Position numbers and translations under genes: made by a program. From Chloroflexota bacterium (GTDB taxonomy: Bacteria; Chloroflexota; Anaerolineae; Anaerolineales; Anaerolineaceae), in NCBI GenBank assembly GCA_012797215.1, contig JAAZPN010000160.1, forward strand, positions 1 through 11,375: a stretch of DNA of 11,375 nucleotides, in the 5' to 3' direction. Below, one piece after another: positions 1 to 6,299 of this stretch; the first letter of the stretch is position 1; every line of letters begins with the position of its first letter. A model generated the notes under the pieces. It had not been told where the DNA came from, did no database searches, and was given only the letters and a program-made list of their open reading frames with translations.

Positions 1-2
1 AG

Positions 3-206
3 GCCGATCTGCAGGAAAGCGAATTGGCCCTCACAGCTGCCCAGCGCGTTGTTGGGCGTTATGCCGCGCTCCCACAGAAAACTTTTCGCCTCAGGCTGGG
101 CGCTTTTTTGCAGCGCCGGGGGTTTTCCTTTGCGGTAGCATCTACCACGGTGCGCCGCTTGTGGAATGAATCGCAGAACTCCAGAGACGGGCAGGACATC
201 ATATAA
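3..206 (+). CDS. recX: RecX family regulatory protein, C-terminal fragment
   Basis: The reading frame is open from the window edge to a TAA at 204–206, so only the last 67 or so residues are visible. RecX proteins bind RecA filaments and modulate RecA activity; they consist of repeated three-helix units. The visible part carries the signature of the last unit: a basic helix followed by FLQRRGFSFAV and a VRRLW helix, matching the family's 'FL.RRGFs' pattern. The stop lies 20 nt before the rny ATG. recA–recX–rny order is common in bacteria, which supports the call. The N-terminal part and any recA gene lie outside the window. Assignment rests on this short motif and the context, so a small uncertainty remains. 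Confidence 0.72.
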   Translation, partial: ADLQESELALTAAQRVVGRYAALPQKTFRLRLGAFLQRRGFSFAVASTTVRRLWNESQNSRDGQDII

Positions 207-226
207 AAAATGGAGTATTGGAAAAC

Positions 227-1792
227 ATGGAACTATATAATTTTTTCGCACAGGGACCCATCCTGAGGGAGCCGCAGGGCTTTTTATTTCTTGGGCTTGC
301 GCTCGCGCTTGGTTTAGCGCTCGGTTTTGCGCTTTTTTCCACGATTCGCAAGAATAAAGAAGAAAAGCTCCGCACGTCCGCCAAGGATATTATCACAGCG
401 GCGGAAGAACGCGCCAAACAGACTGAGTTGGACGCCAAGGACGCGGCGCTGAAGATTATCCGCGACGCTGAGGTGGATTTGCAGCACCGCCGCAGTGAGC
501 TCAACAAAGAAGATGACCGCCTGGTCAAACGCCGCGAAGAATTGGACCACCGCTTTGACCAGATGCAGCAGCGCGAGGCTGCCCTGAACAAGCGCCAAAG
601 CGCCCTGGACCGGCGCGCCAACGAAATCGAGACGCTTGCCGGACAGCGCGTTGAAGAGCTGCAGCGGGTCGCCGAGTTGTCTGTCGATGAAGCTAAAGCT
701 CTCCTGCTCGAAGAAGTTACCCAAACTTCGCGCGGGGATATGATGCGCATCATCCGCCAGTACGAAAATGAAGCCCGGGAGATGGGGCAGGAAAAAGCGC
801 GTGAATTGATTGCCGATGCCATCCAACGCGTTGCTTCGGACCGCGTGGCAGAGGTGACCACCTCGCTGGTGACGCTCCCCAATGAGGAGATGAAAGGCCG
901 CATCGTCGGCCGCAACGGGCGCAATATTCGCTCCTTTGAACAAGCGGCCGGCGTGGATGTGATTGTGGACGATACCCCTGAGGCGGTTACTATATCCTGC
1001 TTCGATTCAGTGCGCCGCGAAATCGCGAAGCGAACCCTCAGCCGCCTGGTTGTGGACGGACGCATTCACCCCGCCTACATTGAAAAAATCCTGAACGAGG
1101 AACGGCAGAAGATGGACGAAGACATCCTCAAAGCGGGCAACGAAGCCGCCTACGAAGCCGGCGTGCATGGGCTGCATCCCGAAATTATCAAGAAACTTGG
1201 CCGCCTGAAATACCGGACTTCTTACGGTCAGAATCAGCTGGCGCACGCCGTGGAAACCTCAAAGATTGCCAGCGTGCTCGCCTCTGAATTAGGCGCGAAT
1301 GTGGAAGTGTGTAAAGCCGGCGCGCTGCTGCACGACCTGGGCAAAGCGATGGACCATAACACCGAAGGCACGCACGCCATCATCGGCGCGGAATTTGCCA
1401 AGCGGCACGGTGTCAGCGCGGCAGTGGTCAACGTGATTGCCTCTCACCACCATGAAGTAGACCAGAGCTCTGTGGAAGCAGTCATCGTGGAAGCTTCAGA
1501 CGCAATTTCTGGAGCCCGACCCGGTGCCCGCCGCGAAGACCTGGAGCAGTATATCAAACGACTCAAGTCGCTCGAAGCGGTGGCTAACGCGCACCAGGGC
1601 GTGGAGTCCAGCTTCGCAATCCAGGCCGGCCGCGAGGTGCGCATTATCGTCCGACCGGATGAGATTGACGATTTGGCCGCGCACGAAATGGCGAAGTCGA
1701 TTGCCACCGAGATCGAAGAAACCATGCAGTACCCCGGCCAGATCCAGGTGACGGTTATCCGCGAGACACGCGCGGTGACCTACGCCAAGTAA
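227..1792 (+). CDS. rny: Ribonuclease Y (membrane-anchored endoribonuclease)
   Basis: RNase Y is an endonuclease that starts mRNA decay at the inner face of the cytoplasmic membrane. The 521-residue product has the full family layout and normal length: one N-terminal membrane helix (about residues 18–37, FLFLGLALALGLALGFALF), a long charged coiled coil (about 45–200), a KH RNA-binding domain beginning at G224 (GRIVGRNGRNIRSFE) and an HD domain with metal-binding residues H369-D370 (HDLGKA), the H407–H409 cluster (SHHHEVD) and D425 (ASDAISGARPGARRE). I chose ATG at 227 because GGAG at 212–215 lies 11 nt upstream; the in-frame TTG at 218 would leave only 2 nt to that site. It follows recX by 20 nt, probably co-transcribed, and is closed by a strong hairpin terminator. 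No abnormality seen. Confidence 0.97.
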   Translation: MELYNFFAQGPILREPQGFLFLGLALALGLALGFALFSTIRKNKEEKLRTSAKDIITAAEERAKQTELDAKDAALKIIRDAEVDLQHRRSELNKEDDRLVKRREELDHRFDQMQQREAALNKRQSALDRRANEIETLAGQRVEELQRVAELSVDEAKALLLEEVTQTSRGDMMRIIRQYENEAREMGQEKARELIADAIQRVASDRVAEVTTSLVTLPNEEMKGRIVGRNGRNIRSFEQAAGVDVIVDDTPEAVTISCFDSVRREIAKRTLSRLVVDGRIHPAYIEKILNEERQKMDEDILKAGNEAAYEAGVHGLHPEIIKKLGRLKYRTSYGQNQLAHAVETSKIASVLASELGANVEVCKAGALLHDLGKAMDHNTEGTHAIIGAEFAKRHGVSAAVVNVIASHHHEVDQSSVEAVIVEASDAISGARPGARREDLEQYIKRLKSLEAVANAHQGVESSFAIQAGREVRIIVRPDEIDDLAAHEMAKSIATEIEETMQYPGQIQVTVIRETRAVTYAK

Positions 1793-1809
1793 TTTCCTAT
1801 GAATTACCC

Positions 1810-1845
1810 AGAGCCCCCGCAGTTGCGGGGGCTCTTTGTTTGTTG
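1810..1845 (+). terminator. Rho-independent terminator of recX–rny
   Basis: A perfect 11-bp stem (AGAGCCCCCGC at 1810–1820 with GCGGGGGCTCT at 1825–1835) with an AGTT loop is followed by TTGTTTGTTG. It starts 18 nt after the rny stop. On the minus strand no T-run follows the stem, so it should act only on plus-strand transcripts. Confidence 0.9.
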
Positions 1846-2067
1846 AAGCAAGCATCGGCATCTTCGTGGAATGGACCAAACATTCTCGTTCTGAGCCGAT
1901 GTTTAGATGCCAATTCAAGGCATAGAAAGATCTTTTACTTCCTAATTTTGACCGAAAGGGTACCGGGATAACTGCTCGGCCTCGCGCGGACAAGCCCAGC
2001 AATCGCGAGAACATCTATGACGCTCAAGATGGCATGCGTCATGCTTTTGCTCTCCCTGAATTCGCGG
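1846..2067. other. Intergenic spacer between convergent genes; nothing recognised
   Basis: This spacer separates rny (plus) from the MBL-fold gene (minus). It is less GC-rich in its middle (about 1915–1955) than the flanking genes. I see small inverted repeats: ATGCC/GGCAT at 1907–1923 and ATGACGC/GCGTCAT at 2017–2042. Neither is followed by a T-run in a position that would make a convincing terminator for the minus-strand operon. No ORF here has a credible start and ribosome binding site. Confidence 0.5.
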
Positions 2068-2715
2068 CTAAATTAAAAAGGGGTTATGCGCTTTTTCGTA
2101 TCCAACGCTGCTTGCCGGCCCATGACCAGGCAGCAGTTTGGTCTCATCAGGCAGAGTGAATAGTTGCGTCCGGATAGCCTGAATCAAGGTCGGGTAATCC
2201 CCGCCGGCAAGGTCAGTCCTGCCTATGCTCTCGCGAAAAATCGCATCACCAACGATGGCTGCTCCCAATTCCGCGCAGTAAAAAACCACAGACCCGGGGC
2301 TGTGGCCAGGGGTTTCCCGCACCTCAGCAATTGATGCGCCGCTTTCCGGGACTAATGCCAGCTGTTGCCCATCAAAAAAATCGATGTCAACAGGCGGCAA
2401 TGGGCTAACCTGGAATCCAAAGTTTGCTTTTAGCCCATGGGTGAGCGCCCATGCTCGCGCGTCTGGATGCATTCCCACCAAAGGCGCTGGCTCAAACAAT
2501 CCCCTCAAGACTGCCGCGCCCTCAATATGATCAAAGTGCCCATGTGTCAGCCAGATTTGGCGCAAATTCCATCCCCGCCTTCGGATTTCAACCGCTTGCC
2601 GCTCCGGTTCAAACGAAGGATCAATCAAAACCGCGTCCTTGCTGTGATCATCCCCCAGAATGTACACATTATTTTGCAGAGGTCCCAAGGTCAAGCGCAC
2701 GATTGAAAGGCTCAA
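2068..2715 (-). CDS. MBL-fold metallohydrolase (glyoxalase II-like)
   Basis: The 215-residue protein is a compact metallo-beta-lactamase-fold hydrolase of the glyoxalase II-like (YcbL-like) type. Metal-site motifs are all present: T57-H58-G-H60-F-D62-H63, H138 in ETPGHSPGS, D157 in VGDAIF and H198 in LLPGHGP. The IGRTDLAGGD segment (164–173) and the C-terminal NPF are also typical. Such enzymes hydrolyse thioesters such as S-lactoylglutathione or related compounds; the true substrate is unknown. It is too short to carry the glutathione-binding C-terminal domain of classical GloB. The start is a TTG at 2713–2715, supported by AAGGAAA (plus 2721–2727) 5 nt upstream, which overlaps the stop of the preceding MFS gene. 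This implies translational coupling as last gene of the M24–MFS–MBL unit. Confidence 0.92.
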   Translation of the reverse strand: MSLSIVRLTLGPLQNNVYILGDDHSKDAVLIDPSFEPERQAVEIRRRGWNLRQIWLTHGHFDHIEGAAVLRGLFEPAPLVGMHPDARAWALTHGLKANFGFQVSPLPPVDIDFFDGQQLALVPESGASIAEVRETPGHSPGSVVFYCAELGAAIVGDAIFRESIGRTDLAGGDYPTLIQAIRTQLFTLPDETKLLPGHGPASSVGYEKAHNPFLI

Positions 2716-2725
2716 ATTTCTTTCC

Positions 2726-3883
2726 TTATTTTGTCATTCGGGTCATCAGGCCGCGGGCGGCGCGCCGTCCTGCCCCGCGCGACCAGACCGTGAAGGCGAG
2801 GCAAAGGGCCAGCACTCCCATGCTGACCACAAAGACGCTCTCTGGGTTCCGGTCGTACAGAAACCCTGCCAGGATGGGAGTGAGGATTAAGGCCAGGTTG
2901 TTAATCGTCTCCACAAAGCCAAATGCCAGCCCAACCTGATTTTTCCCCACCAAAGGCTGTACGAAAGCCACGCTTAAGGTTCTGGAGAGTCGGTAACCTC
3001 CCATTAAGAAGTAGGCCAGCCCAAAAAGACCCATCCCACTGCCTTTCCACAGCAGTACGCTGACAGCCAAAAGCGCAGCTTCCCCCAATAGAAATGCTGT
3101 CAGGGCGGGCAGGTGCCCCAACGAGAGCGCAAAGACCGCGTTCCCCAGGTTCTGAAGCGAGCCAAGTTGCCCAATGGACGCCAGGCTCAGCCCGCGTTCA
3201 TTCTGCAGAAAATTTGCTGCCAGGGGGATGGGCAAATACATTGAGAACATAATCAACAGGATCAAACCCAAGGACATCAAGAAACGCGGGTTGCGCAGCA
3301 AGCCGGGCGAAGATTCTGCCTCACCTTTTGGTTCGACGGGTTGTTTGCGGATGAACAGGATGACGCAAGTGGAGACAAGAAACAAGCCCGCCGCCAGCCA
3401 ATAAACATTGCGCAGTCCAAAGCGTTCCCCAATCGCGCCGCCTGCCAACGGACCGATGATCGCCCCGATGCTAAAAGCAGCGGACGTGAAGGTCACCGCC
3501 CGTCCGACTGACCAATCTCCGCGCGCGTGCGAAATGTAACTGTTCATCGGCGCAAGCACTGCCGAGGTTAGGCCGTAGAGCAGCAAGCCTGCCACGAATC
3601 CCATGAGGTTCCTGGCGGATGCCATCACCAACGCGGATATTACGCCCATTGTCCAGGTGAACCACATCAAAGGCCGCCTGCCAATCCGGTCGGCCAGGTA
3701 TCCGGCAGGGATTTGGGAAAGCGTCATTCCCACGGCATTAATGCCCAGCACGCTGCCAATTAATATCGGGTTAGCCCCGAGCTGTTGAATATAGAGCGGT
3801 TGAAAAATATAAAACAACCCCTCTCCCATCCCCCAGATTAGCAGGGAAAAAGCCACCAGGTAAAGATCTCGGCGTTCTTTCAC
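2726..3883 (-). CDS. Major facilitator superfamily transporter
   Basis: The 385-residue protein is almost entirely hydrophobic helices with the size and two-halves layout of a 12-helix MFS carrier. The diagnostic motif A loop between helices 2 and 3 is clear at residues 61–70 (GYLADRIGRR). A more hydrophilic stretch around 185–200 (KQPVEPKGEAESS) is the central cytoplasmic loop. The C-terminus is basic. MFS members move small solutes by facilitated diffusion or ion-coupled transport; drug efflux-like and metabolite exporters share this pattern, so the substrate cannot be named. The start is GTG at 3881–3883, one nt after the TGA of the M24 peptidase gene, with AGGA 5 nt upstream. Its own stop lies within the ribosome binding site of the MBL gene, so the three genes should be one transcript. 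Confidence 0.9.
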   Translation of the reverse strand: MKERRDLYLVAFSLLIWGMGEGLFYIFQPLYIQQLGANPILIGSVLGINAVGMTLSQIPAGYLADRIGRRPLMWFTWTMGVISALVMASARNLMGFVAGLLLYGLTSAVLAPMNSYISHARGDWSVGRAVTFTSAAFSIGAIIGPLAGGAIGERFGLRNVYWLAAGLFLVSTCVILFIRKQPVEPKGEAESSPGLLRNPRFLMSLGLILLIMFSMYLPIPLAANFLQNERGLSLASIGQLGSLQNLGNAVFALSLGHLPALTAFLLGEAALLAVSVLLWKGSGMGLFGLAYFLMGGYRLSRTLSVAFVQPLVGKNQVGLAFGFVETINNLALILTPILAGFLYDRNPESVFVVSMGVLALCLAFTVWSRGAGRRAARGLMTRMTK

Positions 3884-3884
3884 A

Positions 3885-5000
3885 TCAATCCTGCAAGTGG
3901 TTGTAGGGCAGCACTTCGCGTGGGAGATCTGTCAGGCTGAGCGCGCCATCAGGCGTAATAACCATGTCATCCTCAATTCGCACGCCGCCGCGTCCCGGCA
4001 GATAGATCCCGGGCTCCACGGTAAATACCATGCCCGGTTCCAGCAGAGCGTTGTTATCTTCCCGGATATAAGGCGCTTCGTGCGCTTCCATACCCAGCCC
4101 GTGGCCCGTGCGGTGGGTGAAATACTCCCCGAACCCTGCATCTGTAATTACACCGCGGGCAGCCTTATCTACTGTGCTGGCAGGCACGCCCGCGCGCGCG
4201 GCCGCGCGCCCGGCAGCGTTAGCGTGTCGCACAACGGCGCCGATATGCATCAATTCCGAATCCACGCTGCCTACCGTAAATGTGCGCGTGATATCTGAAA
4301 AGTAACCATCCACGCTGGCACCCCAGTCAAATAAGAGCAGGTCGCCTTCCTGCAGCCTCTGCTCGCCAGGGGCGGCATGTGGGTTGGCGCTGTTTTCTCC
4401 GGCGCTCACGATTGGTTGGAAAGGTAGTTCGATGTCAGAGCCAGCCCGGTACAGCGCGATGACCAATTCAGCCGCAATCTGTTTTTCAGTTTGCCCGGAC
4501 GCTACTGTTTTCAGGGTCTCAAGCAGCGCCTTCTGCGCAATTTGGGCAGCCTGGCGCATTTTTTCGAGCTCGTCCTGTTCTTTTAACAGCCGCAGGGTTT
4601 CAAACACCGCGCTTCCATCTTCAAAACTGCTCTCCGGCGCGGCAGACTGCAAAAAGCTTAGTTCCAGGTAGCGCATGCGCTGAGCTTCTACAGCGATGCG
4701 GGATTTCTGAATCCCAAGCTCGCGCATCGCGGTCGAAAACGCGTCTTTCCAGGTAGCGGGGTTGTCAGGATAAAAGTACGGCTTCAGGTCCATTTTTGCC
4801 GCGCCAAGTTTTAGCGCCTCCAGCTGCGGCAGCACCATCCCCGCCAATCCGGCGCGCGTAATGAGCAAAACTGTTGGCCGTTCCATCAGGTGCATATGCA
4901 TACCGGTCAAATAGAGAAAGCTTGGACCAGGATTAATGGCGACGGCATCCAGGTCTTGCAGCCGCATGTGTTCGAGAAGTCTGGAGAGTCTTTGTGTCAT
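3885..5000 (-). CDS. M24B family metallopeptidase (Xaa-Pro aminopeptidase/dipeptidase type)
   Basis: The 371-residue protein has an N-terminal creatinase/prolidase-type domain (about 1–135) and a C-terminal pita-bread metallopeptidase domain (about 145–365). All five dinuclear metal ligands are visible: D225 (LLFDWGAS), D236 (SDITRTF), H300 (GHGLGMEAHE), E329 (VEPGIY) and E343 (VRIEDD), plus the catalytic-site H208 (NPHAAPG). These enzymes cleave peptides with proline in the second position, in the cytoplasm; aminopeptidase versus dipeptidase cannot be decided here. I chose ATG at 4998–5000 because GGAG (plus 5007–5010) lies 6 nt upstream and the family homology starts there; the frame stays open upstream to 5096, but that extension (MQTRARRCQARAGG…) looks non-coding. 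First gene of a three-gene unit, divergent from cysK. Confidence 0.94.
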   Translation of the reverse strand: MTQRLSRLLEHMRLQDLDAVAINPGPSFLYLTGMHMHLMERPTVLLITRAGLAGMVLPQLEALKLGAAKMDLKPYFYPDNPATWKDAFSTAMRELGIQKSRIAVEAQRMRYLELSFLQSAAPESSFEDGSAVFETLRLLKEQDELEKMRQAAQIAQKALLETLKTVASGQTEKQIAAELVIALYRAGSDIELPFQPIVSAGENSANPHAAPGEQRLQEGDLLLFDWGASVDGYFSDITRTFTVGSVDSELMHIGAVVRHANAAGRAAARAGVPASTVDKAARGVITDAGFGEYFTHRTGHGLGMEAHEAPYIREDNNALLEPGMVFTVEPGIYLPGRGGVRIEDDMVITPDGALSLTDLPREVLPYNHLQD

Positions 5001-5028
5001 TTTCCGCTCCGGCAGAATATTGGTGATG

Positions 5029-5034
5029 ATTATA
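5029..5034 (-). promoter_or_regulatory. Candidate -10 element for the M24–MFS–MBL operon
   Basis: On the minus strand the sequence reads TATAAT at 5034–5029, which would put the transcription start near 5022 and give a short untranslated leader of about 20 nt before the M24 gene's ATG at 5000. I find no good -35 hexamer at 16–18 nt upstream, so this may be weak or need an activator. Confidence 0.45.
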
Positions 5035-5107
5035 ATGCAGCGCGCCAGGAACAGACCCCCAGCGCGCGCCTGGCAGCGCCTTGCGCGCGTTTGCACAAAG
5101 TTTTGGT

Positions 5108-5135
5108 TTGACGCGCTCTTGGCGCTAGATATAAT
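5108..5135 (+). promoter_or_regulatory. Sigma70-type promoter of the cysK–cysE operon
   Basis: TTGACG at 5108–5113 and a perfect TATAAT at 5130–5135 are separated by 16 nt. The six bases CCAAGC follow, so the usual start point, seven bases after the -10 box, is A5142, the first base of the leader ORF's ATG. The predicted 5' leader before cysK is therefore about 207 nt. An inverted repeat, CTTGG (5118–5122) and CCAAG (5136–5140), brackets the -10 element and could be an operator, but the arms are only 5 bp. Confidence 0.8.
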
Positions 5136-5141
5136 CCAAGC

Positions 5142-5216
5142 ATGGAATCTACGCGCGAAATGCGCCTTTTTACTGATAAAAAAACCACTTGCTTGTGTCT
5201 GAGGCGGGGAAGCTAA
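5142..5216 (+). CDS. Candidate cysteine-sensing leader peptide (24 aa), apparently leaderless
   Basis: A 24-codon ORF runs from ATG 5142–5144 to TAA 5214–5216. It begins MESTREMRLF and ends TTCLCLRRGS. The two cysteine codons are TGC (5190–5192) and TGT (5196–5198), eight and six codons before the stop codon. The ATG coincides with the predicted transcription start and no Shine-Dalgarno sequence precedes it, so it would be translated from a leaderless transcript; an in-frame ATG at 5160 also lacks a ribosome binding site. The second Cys codon ends one base before RNA segment 1 of the attenuator, so a ribosome stalled there would cover that segment. I infer that ribosome stalling at Cys codons reports Cys-tRNA(Cys) supply. 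Polycysteine leaderless leader ORFs with this role are known in mycobacteria. I recognise no homologue of this exact peptide. Confidence 0.7.
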   Translation: MESTREMRLFTDKKTTCLCLRRGS

Positions 5217-5322
5217 GCGCCTCAGCTCTCGCGTTTTTCAGCCAGTTGAGAGCAGGGCGCACTCCCCCGCGCAAACTGCTCATGGCGCCGCTTGGCGCCG
5301 CGCAACCTGGCTGTTTTTGTTT
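5199..5322 (+). promoter_or_regulatory. Candidate translation-coupled attenuator of cysK–cysE (mutually exclusive RNA stems)
   Basis: Three competing pairings can be drawn. 1:2, 5199–5206 (CTGAGGCG) with 5218–5225 (CGCCTCAG), is a perfect 8-bp stem. 2:3, 5217–5230 with 5248–5260, has 12 pairs, one bulged T5222 and an A5224·A5254 mismatch; its loop (5231–5247) holds most of the terminator's left arm. 3:4 is the terminator, 5239–5248 with 5303–5313. Expected logic: with cysteine scarce, the ribosome stalls on the leader's Cys codons and covers segment 1, segment 2 pairs with 3, and polymerase reads into cysK. With cysteine plentiful, the ribosome reaches the stop, 2:3 is prevented and the terminator forms. 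The pairings are seen directly; the regulation is inferred. I see no T-box AGGGTGG-type sequence and no recognisable SAM riboswitch core. Confidence 0.7.
5239..5322 (+). terminator. Intrinsic terminator of the cysK leader (attenuator stem 3:4)
   Basis: CAGCCAGTTG (5239–5248) pairs with 5303–5313 (CAACCTGGCTG, C5306 bulged), giving 10 bp directly followed by TTTTTGTTT (5314–5322). The branch between the arms contains GAGCAG/CTGCTC (5250–5255 with 5276–5281) and a GGCGCC/GGCGCC hairpin with loop GCTT (5284–5299). It sits 26 nt before the cysK ATG, between promoter and gene, as expected of an attenuator rather than a terminator of an upstream gene: no other plus-strand gene lies upstream of it. 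Confidence 0.72.
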
Positions 5323-5348
5323 AAGATGAATACTATCGGAGAACTATT

Positions 5349-6299
5349 ATGACCATCTATCAAAATATTACGCAGCTGACTGGCCGTACGCCGCTTGTGC
5401 GTCTGAACCGTCTCGTCGCGGCGGGCGGCGCGGAAGTGCTCGCAAAACTGGAATTCTTCAACCCCACACACAGCGTTAAGGATCGCATCGCGGTAGCCAT
5501 GGTAGACGCCGCGGAAAAACAAGGCTTACTCGCCCCTGAATCTATCATCCTGGAAGCTACCTCCGGCAACACCGGCATCGGGTTGGCCTTCACCGCCTCC
5601 GCGCGCGGGTATAAGAGCGCCATTGTGATGCCGGAAACGGTCAGCCTGGAGCGCAAGCTGCTGCTGCGCGCTTTGGGCGCGGAGCTTATTCTTACCCCCG
5701 GGCCGGAGGGCATGGCTGGCGCAATGGAAACCGCTCAGACTCTGCGCGCAAAGGACAACCGCTATTGGCTGGCTGACCAATTCAACAACCCAGCCAATGT
5801 GGATGTGCACCGCCGCACCACCGCGGAGGAAATCTGGCGGGATACAGACGGCAAGCTAGACATTTTAGTAGCAGGCGTTGGCACCGGCGGCACCATCACC
5901 GGCGCGGGCAGCAAACTGCGCGAATACAACCCCGCTCTGCGCATCATCGCGGTTGAACCAGCAGCTTCGCCGGTGCTATCCGGCGGCAAAAAGGGTCCTC
6001 ATCCCCTGCAGGGCATTGGCGCGGGTTTTGTCCCATCCATTTTGGACACACGCCTTCTGGATGAAATAATTGCAGTGGAAGCGGAAGACGCCTTTGCTAC
6101 GGCCCGGAAAATGGCAACGCTTGAAGGAATCCCGGTCGGGATTTCCTCCGGTGCGGCGGTCTGGGCGGCGCTGCTGGCTGCCTCCAGACCGGAAAACGCT
6201 GGCAAGCGCATCGCGGTAATTATTCCCAGCTTTGCCGAGCGCTACCTGAGCACTAATCTTTTCGCGAACATCCGGGAGGAACTTAATGTCGGACGCTGA
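5349..6299 (+). CDS. cysK: Cysteine synthase (O-acetylserine sulfhydrylase)
   Basis: CysK is a cytoplasmic PLP enzyme that makes cysteine from O-acetylserine and sulfide, the last step of cysteine synthesis. The 316-residue protein has the usual length and all key sites: PLP-binding K44 in NPTHSVKDR, the substrate-binding loop T71-SGNTG, the phosphate-cup GTGGT at 178–182, the [13 protein letters not shown] loop at 217–229 and the GISSGAA segment (264–270) that contacts the PLP ring. GGAG at 5338–5341 sits 7 nt before the ATG. The protein contains no cysteine at all. It is preceded by a predicted cysteine-sensing attenuator and overlaps cysE by 14 nt, so the two are co-transcribed and probably coupled. 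Members of this fold also include cystathionine beta-synthase, but the sequence pattern and the cysE partner favour CysK. Confidence 0.96.
   Translation: MTIYQNITQLTGRTPLVRLNRLVAAGGAEVLAKLEFFNPTHSVKDRIAVAMVDAAEKQGLLAPESIILEATSGNTGIGLAFTASARGYKSAIVMPETVSLERKLLLRALGAELILTPGPEGMAGAMETAQTLRAKDNRYWLADQFNNPANVDVHRRTTAEEIWRDTDGKLDILVAGVGTGGTITGAGSKLREYNPALRIIAVEPAASPVLSGGKKGPHPLQGIGAGFVPSILDTRLLDEIIAVEAEDAFATARKMATLEGIPVGISSGAAVWAALLAASRPENAGKRIAVIIPSFAERYLSTNLFANIREELNVGR

Noticed and set aside
199..1065. Long open frame on the minus strand opposite rny (288 codons)
   Set aside because: It lies wholly over a textbook RNase Y gene, its protein is Ser/Arg-rich without any domain pattern, and no ribosome binding site is seen. 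It is a shadow of the rny codon pattern.
2017..2042. Hairpin ATGACGC/GCGTCAT as a terminator for the minus-strand operon
   Set aside because: A stem of only 7 bp with a 12-nt loop, and no T-run follows it on the minus strand.
4194..4209. Perfect 16-nt palindrome GCGCGCGGCCGCGCGC
   Set aside because: It sits inside the M24 gene and encodes the Ala/Arg-rich helix RAAARAG; it is most simply explained by GC-rich Ala/Arg codons.
5041..5072. Inverted repeat GCCAGG (5044–5049) / CCTGGC (5067–5072) between the divergent promoters
   Set aside because: A 6-bp match in a stretch dominated by GCGC repeats is expected by chance, and it does not overlap the predicted promoter elements of cysK.
4936..5202. 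88-codon plus-strand frame running across the divergent promoters into the cysK leader
   Set aside because: It starts inside the M24 gene, crosses both predicted promoters and has no domain signal. The leader ORF at 5142–5216 is in a different frame and explains the region better.
5142..5348. T-box or SAM (S-box) riboswitch in the cysK leader
   Set aside because: The T-box AGGGTGG…ACCGCG-like sequence is absent; GGGCGCACTCCCCCGCGC only superficially resembles it. I also cannot find an S-box core. A leader-peptide attenuator fits all the elements.
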